Assembly: GCF_014805685.1 (NCBI RefSeq)
Contig: NC_060886.1
Location: forward strand, 30,034,862 to 30,098,861
Origin: Silurus meridionalis
Taxonomy: Eukaryota > Chordata > Actinopteri > Siluriformes > Siluridae
Reading direction: 5' to 3'
DNA: 64,000 bases
Part shown: positions 50,718-62,204 of the stretch, piece by piece
Layout of the letters: each line of letters opens with the position of its first letter
Position numbering within the stretch: the stretch's first letter is position 1
The notes under the pieces: model-generated
What the model was told of the DNA's origin: nothing
What the model saw: the letters and a program-made list of their open reading frames with translations, nothing else
Database searches by the model: none
Program-made: the position numbers and the translations under genes

Positions 50718-51900
50718 GGAGAACCGCCCGAGGAACCCGAAGGTGAACACGAAAGTGACCCGGTGGAGATCTTTACCGCACGCATGAACGCAGGTGGGGG
50801 GTGGTGGGGGTGGCAGAGGGGTCTGAGGATGCATCAGTACTCTAATTGTTTTTTTTTCTATATAAAGATCTAATGAGGAAGAGTTAGTGCCAATTCAATT
50901 AGAGGAGCGCGATTGGTTCCTGTCAGCCCCGTTTCTTTCTCCATTGGAATACCATTATTACCTCTGATGGATCTTCAAACTCGTTCACTTCTCACTAATA
51001 TCAGCCTGTCAGCTTTCCTCCATATTTTTCTTCCATATATCTTCTCCTGAAAAAGCTTTCTAGACGCTGTGTTGATGTGTGTAGGAGGTTCTTATCAAAT
51101 TTGTGGATATGAATATAAAAATATATATAAATGTATATATGTCTACCTCTATATGCACTATATGGACAAAAGTTTGTGGACACCTCACCGATAAATTGGC
51201 ATGTGCTTCTTTATGAGCATCCCATTTGCTCTTATTATAACCTCCACTCTTTCTGAAGAGATGTTCCTCTATTTCATGGAGATTTCTGGAGACTCAACCA
51301 AAAGGTGTTCGATAGGGGCAGAGCTCTGTAGCAGGAGATCTTCCACATTTTCCATACATATAAAGCAGATCTTCATGGCGCTCTCTTGGTGCATCCGTCA
51401 TGCAGGAACAGGTTCGGAGTCTGGCAGTTCGAGTGAGGGGGAAGAACCTCATACGGGTGGGGAAAAGTCGGGTGTCCCAATACTTTTGGCCAGATAGTGT
51501 ATATTAGGGTTGACTGAAACGAGAAAAAGGTCATGGAGTAACTAATAACCAATGTTTCTTGTGAAAAGAAAACCAGGAGGACTTTTTTTTTCTTTCTTCA
51601 GAATGGTTGTGCGTGTTCATCGTTTCTCTGTACGTGTCGCTCGTATTGGACCAATCACACGCTCCGGTTTACGTTAGGACACAAAATATAAAAAAAAATA
51701 AACAAATGTAACGCTAATAAACATCACGCAGATATAGATTAGGTCCACATTTCATTAAAGTGCACATCTCCGTGTTCTGTTCTGTCGCTCGATCGGTTGT
51801 ATGAATTTAATAAACGTTTAGAAAACGTGTAAACGGATATGAACGTGACGTCAGAGTTAAACCTGTTCTACACAATCAAATAAAATATTTTATTGTCCCG
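50718..51900 (+). other. rab3gap1: RAB3GAP1 3' UTR region with candidate poly(A) signals
   Basis: No AATAAA occurs in the first 900 bp after the stop. AATAAA hexamers lie at 51697-51702, 51716-51721, 51809-51814 and 51879-51884. If one is used, the 3' UTR includes the Tc1-derived element at 51156-51499. The true end is unknown. Confidence 0.45.
51156..51499 (-). mobile_element. Tc1-derived element with both terminal repeats
   Basis: CACTATATGGACAAAAGTTTGTGGACACC at the left (positions 51156-51184) is mirrored by GGGTGTCCCAATACTTTTGG and CCAGATAGTG at the right. The body reads AACCTCCACTCTTTCTGAAG and CATGGCGCTCTCTTGGTGCA. The clearest complete copy in the window, lying in the probable RAB3GAP1 3' UTR. 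Confidence 0.85.
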
Positions 51901-51964
51901 AATGAGACGAGGCCTGGACTCAAGTCATTTCACATCATCCTTCTGTTTTTCCTGGTTTATTTAT

Positions 51965-52232
51965 ATATACATACATACACACATACACACATACATGGAT
52001 GGATGGATGGATGGATGGATGGATGGATGGATACACATACAGACATGAATGGATAGATATAGATTTAGATAGACGGATAGATGGATGTGGTTATATAGAT
52101 AAGTATGGATGGATATAGATTGATTGATATAAAGATGGATTGTGTGGAGAGATGAATACAGATAAAAAGACTGAAATACAGATAGCTATAGATGGGTAGC
52201 AGGATGGATAGAAATACATCGGTATGGATGCT

Positions 52233-52284
<52 letters not shown>

Positions 52285-52391
52285 TAGATATACATTGATT
52301 GATAGAAGGATATAGATAAATGGATACAGACATGGATGGATGGATGGATGGATAGATAGAGATGGATGGATGGATAGATAGATAGATAGAT

Positions 52392-52430
<39 letters not shown>

Positions 52431-52500
52431 CAGACAGACATTGATTAATAGTTTGATGTATGCAGATAAAAAGATGGATGGATAGATGGGGGAAGGAAGG
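51965..52500 (-). repeat. Compound GGAT/GATA/GACA microsatellite
   Basis: About 530 bp of tetranucleotide repeats with degenerate links. The GACA blocks at 52230-52276 and 52395-52440 are near-identical. Confidence 0.93.
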
Positions 52501-52509
52501 AAGGAAAGC

Positions 52510-52747
52510 TAAAGATTTTGTGGAGCAGACTGCAGGAACAGTGCCCTGGTGAACAGTTGGAGAGTTTGTCTGCTTCTTGCTCCCGGAGTCGATCTAAAAT
52601 AATAACTGATTCTCCAAATGCCAGGAATAATGACACGTTTGGACGCCGTCCTCAGCTCATGCATTATGACAAAAGGACTCTGCACCTGAAGACACAACCT
52701 GAAACTTTCCTTCTCAGCACTTCTTTGGAAGCTCACCCCACCCCCCA

Positions 52748-52782
<35 letters not shown>

Positions 52783-53080
52783 TGCCTCCTCGTTTTCTTC
52801 AGCTACAATTGTGAACGCGAGACAGCTTGAGATATCGTTGGTTTGGCACAATGAGATCAGTGATGTGGGAGAGCGATTCACAGCTTGAATCGATGGCTGC
52901 TGCCTGGTCCCGTAGCGTTTCCCTAAACAGAGATATGGCTGAGAAACGCTTTAACACTCCTAGCGCCGCTTATCATTCACCCTCTCCTGTTGCCATGGCA
53001 GCACTCGGCACTTCTCTCTCCACCCCTCCTCGGTTTCCAACCTTTTGACTTTTTTTTTTTTTTTTTTGTCTCCTTACGAT
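52510..53080. other. Intergenic, complex sequence
   Basis: Unique sequence with a CT tract (52751-52779). 52860-53000 is complex and may be conserved. No exon recognised. Confidence 0.4.
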
Positions 53081-53089
53081 TTTATACTG

Positions 53090-53090
<1 letters not shown>

Positions 53091-53130
<40 letters not shown>
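53091..53130 (+). repeat. (CA)n microsatellite
   Basis: About 20 CA units. Confidence 0.95.
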
Positions 53131-53132
<2 letters not shown>

Positions 53133-54900
53133 CTCGAGAAGTCGAGAACGGAACGGTGTGGGTGGCATCGCATACACGCCCACCGGTGGCTCGGAGACGA
53201 TGGACAGATTTTTCACAAGAGGCCTTGTTATTTTCAATTCCCTTTCTGCGTGCCGAGCGCTGTCCAAAATCAAACGGCAACATGGTGCGCAATATTGAGG
53301 AATCCAGAACGCGCTTATATATAAAATAACGAGGAAAAAAGAAGGTTCAGAAGTTTTTCTTTTCTTCGCCGCTTTGTTCTACTTTTGAAAGACGCCTTCT
53401 TTTTCCCTCTTCAGTGCTGCTTCCAAGCCAAACAAGTTACTACAACAACTTTGGCACTTATTTGCAAACCCGTATCTTTCCCAAAGTTTTGCTCTACTTT
53501 CGAACGGACGGATCTTCTTTTTTTTTCCCCAACACACACACCAACCTGCCCCCCCTCCCTTCCCCCCTGAAACCAGATAGGCTTGTCATAAATCAAATCT
53601 GACTCAGTTCTGCTGAAATAAGTTCAGGGAGGAAGACAGATGCAGGCCGGATAACGGCAGATTACACGCTCGCTAGCGCTTGTCGCTCCGTAGTGATCGA
53701 GCGCTGCGGTAACAGTCAGCCCTCGCGGCTTTAACTCGGACGAATCTTTACGACTCGTCGCTCCGCGGTCAGAGTTACAGGTGGATATCGGTCCGGAGAT
53801 CGAGACGAGCCGTGACTCCTTACTCAGGCTTACAGTCAAATCTGCCAAAGAAAAATAACGATGAAGGAAAATTGGCAAACGGTGATGCATTTCTGCTTGA
53901 CACACATTTTTTTAAATGGAATTCGGCTTTTAGTGTATGCGTGAAATTTAGATATTAGAAGTGTAGAAAAGAATTCACGGTTCGGTGCGTACCCGGGTTT
54001 CGAGTACAGTTTGGGGAAAAGAAATGCGAAATAAATTTTTTGATATAATAATGTAGTATATAATTTTTTACAACATTCTTTAATAAAATTCCTGCTTGGT
54101 TTTTATTTATATAAAACAATATTTTATACAAAAAAGAAATTGAGTAAAAAATTGTATACATTGAATTGATGCAATAGACTTTTATTATATTGATTCAATT
54201 GATTAATCGATTAACTTGGCAAAGATGTAATCAAATAATTTGTTGAACCCCATTTGGATACACCCCAGATGTGTGTATATAAGTGTGTGTTTTACATTTA
54301 ATATTTTAACTTTAAATCTACTGTTCTATTTATTTCAGCAGACTTTAACACGTCTTTAATACTTCCATCCTTCTTTCATTCACTCCATCGACATGCGGAA
54401 TTATCAAGTATTTTTTTTTACAGGTGAAAATCTTGAAGCTGGAAATAAAACGCTAAAAAATCCATATTGCTAGACTGTCGGAAAACACACTACAAATCGT
54501 ATTTCTGGTACGGAGACGCTAGTTTTGTGTGTTTTCACGTTTAATAATAGAAGAAGAAAAAAAAAGTGACACTGCGCTCAAAGTGCGAGGGCGGAGACTA
54601 AACAGACTTGAGGTACGCCGTTTTAATACGTTTCCGAGGGACGTACTTATTACTGTACTTAACTTTTTCACGTGTCTGTACTTCACTGAAGAATTTCCAT
54701 TCAGGGAGACTTTTATTTTAACATCTACATTTTAAAACCAAATATCTTTTCCCATAAACTGAGTTGATTAAGCAAAAGAGTCTTACAAAAGTTGTAAAAA
54801 ATTTGTACAAAAACGTACACATTTTCTAGTTTTACTGGAGTGATATTTTTTCTAGTTTTAACTCAAGTCCATGGTTGGTGTATTTCGTCCACCACTCGTG
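53131..54900. other. Intergenic, nothing recognised
   Basis: 53131-53950 is unique and moderately GC-rich; 53950-54900 is AT-rich. No coding exon with splice sites and known homology. Confidence 0.5.
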
Positions 54901-54902
54901 TG

Positions 54903-54903
<1 letters not shown>

Positions 54904-54941
<38 letters not shown>
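54904..54941 (+). repeat. (TA)n microsatellite
   Basis: About 18 TA units. Confidence 0.95.
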
Positions 54942-54944
54942 ACA

Positions 54945-56320
54945 GTAATTCTATTCATAGTCGTCTATTCTTAGCCACCGATCGCACTCAGGGCTTCGTA
55001 CAGCTTCCGGACATGTTCACTGTCAAATGTAGGTGTTGCAAAGTGGCATATCGGCTCATTACCATCAGAACACCATCCTGGATTTTTATTCCTCTCTTTA
55101 TTTATTTATTAATTTTTTATAAACCAGAGCACCATAAATGAGGCAAGTATTGGGTCAGCCTTGACCTCCTGTACTACAGGTCTAACTTTTAGTAAAGTTC
55201 TTCTCGAGCTAACGGTATTTGAAGCTCTTGAAAAGCATGACTCCTACATGGAAAAGAAAATTGCACAAGGTCCTGGAACTGCCGAGCTTTCAGAAAGTGC
55301 TCGAGTTGAGAACGTCCTAACTTGGAAGAGTGCCTCGTTTTTGAGGCGGCGGAGCTTCTGACCCGTGTAGGGGAGCGAGAAGAATGGATCCATCGAGCAA
55401 CTTTTTTATTTTTATTATTCGGTTTTATTTTCGCACGGGATAGTTTTTGCTCCACGGCATTGAATTGCGTAATTCGAGACCTCGTTTGGTGATGGCGAAG
55501 CTACACGAGGCCACGGTTTCGACTCAGAAATGGCTCGGCTCCTGCCTGATGCTCTCTGTGAAAGGCGGACGTGCAGATTAGTGTCAGGATGAAATGATTC
55601 CTGAATGGAGACAGATAGGACTGCGTGGGGGGGAGCACGCTCCCTCCGGTTAGCGACGCTATGGATTTCGCAGCGATACACCTCAGGGGCATTGTGCGAA
55701 GCAAACTTTCCATTATATAAGCAAAGCGCTGTGTGGTGGCGTTGGGGAGGAGGGGGGGGAATTACACAACCGTGCTTGTCCTGAAAAACCGCGAACGGAA
55801 CGGTCGTACTCGTCAAAACGCTAAACAAATTTCTGCAGTTTGCCGATATTTAATGCACTGCCTATTTTTTCGTAGGGGAAGATTTTATTTTCTCGAGCCT
55901 CCAGAAAGAATTCAAGCTAAATTGCTTGTTTGCTTGTCTTTTGGGATAAATATACAACAGTTTATATGGAAGTGCAACTCCTGCACTCATTGGCCGATCA
56001 TCTAGCAGGAGAAAAATGCATAAAATTATGAAGGTCTTTGGTTAATGTTCATATCAACCATAAGGAGGTCAGACACAAGTTTTTAAACATGGTTTTTGAT
56101 GAGCTGGTTTGCATGTTTCAGAACCTGCTGGTCGTCTGTGAATTTCAAACCCAACAATAAGTAAAGTTTCACTCAGAATGGTGCATAAAACAAAAAACAT
56201 CTGGTAAAAAAAAAACCTGGTGCTGTTGCTTTAAGAGTAGTCTGAGGTGAAAGGCTTCAAATGGAACAGGAATAATGATCGTTTTTAGTGGTGCTGAACA
56301 GAAAAGCATGTCCAGAAACA
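54945..56320. other. Intergenic, nothing recognised
   Basis: Unique sequence; 55440-55700 is GC-richer. TCGAGCCTCCAGAAAGAATTCAAGCTAAATTGC at 55893-55925 recurs near 59530. Confidence 0.45.
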
Positions 56321-56680
56321 TTCCATTCAATTCATTTCTATAGCGTCTATAGACGGTATGTGGGCAAGAAACCTTGAGAGGAACCAGACTCAAATGGGGA
56401 TCCTCCTCATCATTCGGGTGACACCAAGAGTGTGATTCTAAAACATTAAAACATTACAAACACTGAAGAGTGAGAACTATCATGAGCACCTCATAGTGTG
56501 TGATTATGAGTCGTCCTTTCTACAGTCGGAAATCTTCATGAAGTGGCGCTGGTGCATCTCTAGATGGATCAGGATCCTCACAGGGTCGTGGTTCATCTTT
56601 TTAAAGGTATGAAATTTACATGAGTTGGGATTCAACTGAGCTGGCGCAACCTCTACATCCTTGCGGGGTTAGGGTTCTTT
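56320..56680 (+). repeat. Probable dispersed fish repeat
   Basis: AAACCTTGAGAGGAACCAGA, CTCAAATGGGGATCCTCCTC and GGGTGACACC resemble a repeat widespread in fish genomes. I cannot name the family, and its ends are uncertain. Confidence 0.45.
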
Positions 56681-56689
56681 TAGTACCTT

Positions 56690-58420
56690 CACCAGATGTC
56701 TAACTACTGGAGCTGGCCCAATCTTTGGATGACTCGTGATAGGTTGAGGAGCAGTGAAGAGGAATTATCGTAGCTGCTGTTTATATTATTATGACAGATG
56801 CCGGGCCTTCCGGAGAAAAGCACCTTGGATTCCTCTTTTTGAAAGCATTGCTCTATCAAATTTTGATGAACGTTCCTGTCCATGGATTGATCATTTTGGA
56901 AATGCTGCAAGATCTTCTGGTTTAAAGAAAGGCTTCTCGGGATATTCGGGAAGAAATATATATTGATTAGGTCCGCCGTCCCGTTCTGTAGCATTAGAAG
57001 TGAAATGAAAGTGTCTGTCCACAGCTCCAGGGGGTCGCAAGGTGACCGCTTGGAAATCCCAAAGCGGGTCATGCGGGCGTAAACGTTGACATTTCGAAGC
57101 GCACGTCAAACCCGGTGGGCCGATTCACCTCTTTAGACATGGGTGCCCCCAGAGACGGTTGCGATCGATCCTCATTCTGGAGCACAGCGCCGGTAATTGG
57201 TCGGCACTCTGCCGACCGAAGGGTCGAGAGACACCACTGACCGTGAAGTGGCAGTGAGTGGGAGGAACCACAAGATCACCACAAGAACGCAAAATTCCCT
57301 TGATACCTTCCTGAGCGCAAAACTTTCCATCTAGGACTAGACTTCAGTGCATGGTCGTGGTCTGTACAAATAGTATTTAATATCAAGTTGTTTCCTCGAA
57401 AGATATCACATGCTCTCAGGCATTGATTTTTTGGGGAGCGTTTCTCCTGCTGGCTCTGCAGTGAAATGGCGAGCAGTGGCACAGGAGGAGTCGTAATCAC
57501 TGCAAGGGGACACGGAGGGTAAAAATCAATCTGGGTTATACCAGACCCTAGGATCCTATTTCTTTCCAACATTGGCTTATCCCATGAAGTCTTTCTCTCT
57601 GTCTTTTTTTCAGTCTCTTAAAACTCTGTGTCCTTTTGTTATGTTTGAGGATCTTACAAATTTGCCTCACTGTCACACGACGCTCCGACACTCTTCGCTG
57701 GTTGTCTTGCCATCGTCACTGGTTTTTTCCTCGAGGGAATATGTTCCACGCTGTTCCAAATCGTTTATCTTTTCCCAACACAAAGCAGCAGAGAAGCGAG
57801 AGGCTGCGGTGACGTTTCTTTGCCCCATCTGTCAGTTCCCGTTTGCCAGCTTTCCAGCTCCGTGCTCTTTTTCCTACCCTCGTTCCTGTTGGTTGGCGTA
57901 AACGTTTTGGCGCTAAAAGCGTTTTCAAGGCTTGCGTCAAATGTCAGACAATTGTCAGCTCTTTGAGTCACGCTCTGTCGCTCTATAACGTGTGTCTGCA
58001 CTGTTCTGATACCCTGACTGCAGGCGTATTTCTTTCTTCATTACACCATTTTTACTTGTTTCCCCCTGGTGGTTTAGTTTGATCTCCAGTTTTTCCAGGA
58101 TTTCTCTAGTGCTTTTAGCATCTTTACTTTGGTTATCAAAATGAACATCTAGCAGGTCTTCCAGAATACTCTGGCAGAGTGGGATGTTTTCTGATCATAG
58201 ACCTTCAGTGTTTCTGGTCGTCCCGCTTTAAGGTCAGGAGGCTTGGACTTTCTTGTGGGTACTAGAGCCTCGGGTCAGGAGGTGGGGGTCCAAGTTGATT
58301 TTATTGATAGAGAACTTACAACCCACTGAAAACTCTGATCTTCCTTCTCGTATATTGTTGGATTTATTGAATTGTTTTGTTTGGGTTTTTTTTGGCAAAA
58401 TTGCTACAATGTACCCCCCC

Positions 58421-58430
<10 letters not shown>
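56690..58430. other. Intergenic, nothing recognised
   Basis: About 1.7 kb with several short open frames on both strands. None has flanking splice signals plus homology I know. Could hide an old retroelement. Confidence 0.4.
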
Positions 58431-58432
<2 letters not shown>

Positions 58433-58451
<19 letters not shown>

Positions 58452-58482
58452 AAATATGTATATATATATATATATATATAAA
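58433..58482 (+). repeat. (AT)n microsatellite
   Basis: TATA-rich repeat with a central AAAATATG interruption. Confidence 0.9.
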
Positions 58483-58489
58483 AATGAAG

Positions 58490-59030
58490 ATTCAAGAAAA
58501 AAAATGTGTAAAGCTTTCATTTCCCCCCTGCAGTAACAGAGCTGCATCGATGCTCTACATTACTCCCAACAACAAGCAACAAAAAACTTTCTTTTCTTTT
58601 TTTTTTTTTTTGTTGATTTAAACAATGTCTAAAAGTTAGTATCGAATTGTTTGCGAAGCACCTTTTGTTCCAGTAGCTGCACTCAGCTTTTGCTTAGACT
58701 AGTGAGAGCCTATTGACCTGCATTGCTGCTGTGAGTTCCAGCTTTCTCAGGAGCCCCTGCTGGCTCTGCTCATTGTTTCACTTAGACCACCGTTCCCCAG
58801 GAGGGTGTCCACCTGCCATTTACCTCTTTACCACTTAAACACACTCTGAGCCTTGCAAAGACCTGGATTTTTCACTGGTTTTAGACTCTGACGCAAGTCA
58901 TTTTCTTCTCCTTTGCTTTTTGCTTGATGCTGTACTTTAATTTACAATATTTATTATTGCCTCTTTTGTCTTTTAAGAATTTTCACCTGACATTGTTTCG
59001 GCCTTGTTTCCACCTAGCAACCAATCAGGA
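58490..59030. other. Intergenic, nothing recognised
   Basis: Unique sequence. Confidence 0.45.
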
Positions 59031-59034
59031 TTCC

Positions 59035-59420
59035 TGACAATAGGGATGTGAATCTCCATATCCTAAGCCGATGTGATTCGCATCTCGATGAATATTCAAC
59101 GATACGTTGACATAAAGATACATATGAAGCAGCTACCGATGCTATGCGATACGATTCCCCCCACTACGACGGTTCAGACGGACTTCTAACGCATGGCCCT
59201 TTCACAAACGCGATTTTGTAGTGCAAAAAGATGCAGCTCTACCTCTGCCATGTTAATCTGTATTCTATGTGACTCTCAGGACACGCCTCGGGAGAAACAG
59301 TTTAGCGAGAAGAAATCAATCTACATAGAAAAGATTGGTCGCAAATCCTACTAACATCTACTAATCCTATATAAATAAATTGGTTTTGCTGATGCAAAAA
59401 TAAAAAAAACGATGCATCTT
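59035..59420 (+). repeat. Second copy of the GCAGCTCTACCTCTGCCATG repeat
   Basis: Starts TAGGGATGTGAATCTCCATA, shares the core at 59231-59330 with the copy in RAB3GAP1 intron 19, and ends near AACGATGCATCTTG. This copy shows more of the flanks. Confidence 0.75.
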
Positions 59421-59424
59421 GTTA

Positions 59425-59995
59425 TAAATGCCAACTTTTGCAACTTTTTTTTTTATCTTATTTTGTCCATATCGCGTATGTATAGATATTCTCCAACATT
59501 CATTACAGCTCTGAAAAAGTTTCTCCTTTCTTGAGCTTCCAGAAAGAATTCAAGCTAAAAGGCTCGAAAAGGCTCCAAGCTGTAGGTGGAGCCGATCTCA
59601 CAACCACGCTGTCTATTCTTTCTCTATAAACGTTGTCTGGTGTCTTATTTTGAAATGTAATCAGGCCCCCATGTGATCTTTTGTGGCAGCAGAGGCTTGA
59701 AAGAGCAAACAGAAATAGGGCTGATGTTGGTCCTTCGCATGCCTCTAAAGTATATTATAGTTCAATATTGAACTGTGCGTCGAGATATGAGACGTGTTCG
59801 TCAAACACTTCTATATTGAGGATCATTTCGGGCTGCTTATTGCACTCTGGCTACTATGTGAGAAGGGCGTATTGAGTCAGGCGTTGTGTATGTTATTATT
59901 CACGGCCAGACGTCTGTCGAGATGACGTTCGTTCTGCAGTCACCTCTGTGATCTTCTGACTGTTCTCTATGCAGTTAACAAGACCTGTGCGTTTG
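59425..59995. other. Intergenic, nothing recognised
   Basis: GAGCTTCCAGAAAGAATTCA (59533-59552) is shared with 55895-55916. Otherwise unique. Confidence 0.4.
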
Positions 59996-59999
59996 TACA

Positions 60000-60115
60000 T
60001 TTACAGCATTTGGCAGAGCGACTTATATTTATCTCGTTTGTCTACTGAGCAGCTATGGGGTTAAGGGCCTTGCTCAGGGGCCCAGGAGTGGCAGAATACT
60101 GCTGCTACGTCAATA
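60000..60115 (-). mobile_element. tRNA-SINE fragment, reverse orientation
   Basis: TTTACAGCATTTGGCAGAGC, GGTTAAGGGCCTTGCTCAGG and GGCCCAGGAGTGGCAG are the reverse complement of the SINE tail and body. Head truncated. Confidence 0.78.
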
Positions 60116-60154
60116 GTGAATGTGACGCATAAACTATTACACTATCACAACACT

Positions 60155-60245
60155 ACTGAGACCGAGGCGTGTCCTGAGAGAATACCGATTAACATGGCAG
60201 AGGTAGAGCTGTAACTTCCTGGAGACAACATAAAAAGAAAAAAAG
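60155..60245 (-). repeat. Third, reverse copy of the GCAGCTCTACCTCTGCCATG repeat
   Basis: AGGCGTGTCCTGAGAG, GATTAACATGGCAGAGGTAG and AGCTGTAACTTCCTGGAGAC: the complement of the core at 43470-43520. It lies right after the SINE fragment. Confidence 0.7.
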
Positions 60246-60249
60246 TCCG

Positions 60250-62200
60250 CCACTTGGATCAACGTGTTCCTGAGCAGTTAAAGTGACTGGAGCATTTTCA
60301 TGGCCCTTAGCTGGAACATGATCACAGAGAGCGATCAAAACTTCTACACCGAGACTTTTTTAAAGCTTCTTGATGGCTCCTGAAACAGCATCGTTTTGAA
60401 AGAAATGGGAAACACAACGACGAGGAAATGTTTTGTTACAAGGTTGAAGAAGTAGCCGGAAAAAAAGAAGCGCATCAAAGCAGATGTCCGTGTGACTGTT
60501 TGAATGTTGTTGGGTTTTTTTTTCTTTCTTTCAGAGCAACCTCATGAAAGGGAGATGCTCCTTCTTCAAAGGGGACGGAGCATTTGAGTGCTGGGAGGAT
60601 GAAGAGAAAACACATGAAAGGCCAGAATTGCCTTTGCTTTGGCCCGAGGTTGGACTTCGCTCGCGGGGGTCGGGCGGGGGGGTGGGCTTGGAAGATTAGA
60701 GAGAGGCCTGACATGGATAATGTGTAAATTGAATTTGGGTGATTTTCATCAAACACGACGGACGAGTCATGGTCTTTTCTCTGGCTTTGCTCTAGGGCTT
60801 GGATTTCTCAATAGAAATCTCACGTATGAATAATCCTGTTAGCTCTCCTTTACGTCCTGAGCGACCCCAAATAACGTGTATAGCGCATGCGAAAAGCTTT
60901 CGAGAGATGTTCCTTGTCTGTTTCTATGCAATATGAAGATTTCCTTTGACCAAACAAATCTAGAAATCTACAGATTTTAAATGAGAAGCATGAAGAACAG
61001 CTTCACGCATTTAACAGTTCAGTCCAGATGTTCATCTGAAATACTTTTCTGTGGCTCTTGGAAAACTTGTAGAACCAAAGGTGGTGTTTGTTAGGTAAAT
61101 ATTTCTTTTTTGTGATCCGGTTCATCTCAGTGCCGTTCAGAAGGATTTAGGTGCTGAGACTGGGCCATTCCACGATAGATAAATACTCCAGACGTCAGCT
61201 TATCCACAGCATTGGTGGAAAAGCATCTCAGAAGTGTCAAATCCTGAGCGGGACGTGGACCAGAGCAGAAGAGCAGAAGACCGGATCAGGTTCCACTCCT
61301 CAATGCAAGATTATGAAAGTGAGGCTTCTCACTCAAACACAGATTGGACAAAGGAGAAGAATGAGCAGGTATAAAGTTCCTCATAATGTTCCTTGTTGAA
61401 ATGTATGTATATGTGTATATAATATATATCATGTATAAGGATTTTCTGTTCATTGTGTATATAATTAAACAAATTTCTGCAACACCTTTTCGACTTCCAA
61501 AAACTTTTAGAGCTCACAGCGTTAATACCTTTTCCCTTAGCCAGCCATCACAAGGTTTCTTCTGCACAGTCAAATAAGGTAATTAACCCGCTTGCCCTGT
61601 TCGCAGGCTGACATTTCACTGTTTAAATGTCTTCTTCGAGTTGTCACTGTGTGCTCAACCGATTGTGGGACAAATTACAGAAAAAAAAAAGCTGAATTCC
61701 AAGATTTTTTTGTGTCTCGTTGTTCAAGTTGAATATTTAGAAACTGGGGACGAATGAAAAACATGGCTGCAGGGATAATAATAATAATAATGTTAATAAT
61801 AGTAATATGAATAATATGAACAATAATGATATTAGTAAAAATAATAATATGAATAATAATAATATTGGTGTTCAACTCAAACCGGGACTTTTAATGTTAC
61901 GAATATAAAATGCATGCTAGTGTGGCTACGTGCACTATTAAGTGGCTATTACTGCTAGGTGGCGCACATGTCGCCAGTCGGTCTGGAGACGTGTACGTTA
62001 ATCAAGACAGCAGGCGACAGCCCGCCGTAAGACATCTGAACGGCATTAACGTTTCAAAGATGGGCGTCGTTGACCATCACGATCTCGGTTCAATGAAGAA
62101 GAAGTGAAGAAGGATGCCTCTGGATGGTTCAGGCAGTGACGAATCTTTCGATGGCCAATAATGTAAAGCTGGGATAAGTGTATGCAGGGGAGGATTTGGG
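60250..62200. other. Intergenic, nothing recognised
   Basis: Unique sequence with a degenerate AATAAT tract (61775-61865). 60530-60760 is complex sequence that may be conserved. No exon recognised. Confidence 0.4.
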
Positions 62201-62204
62201 AAAA

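Noticed and set aside
57276..57572. 98-codon minus-strand frame in the intergenic region
   Set aside because: No recognised family; could be an old retroelement piece but I cannot support it.
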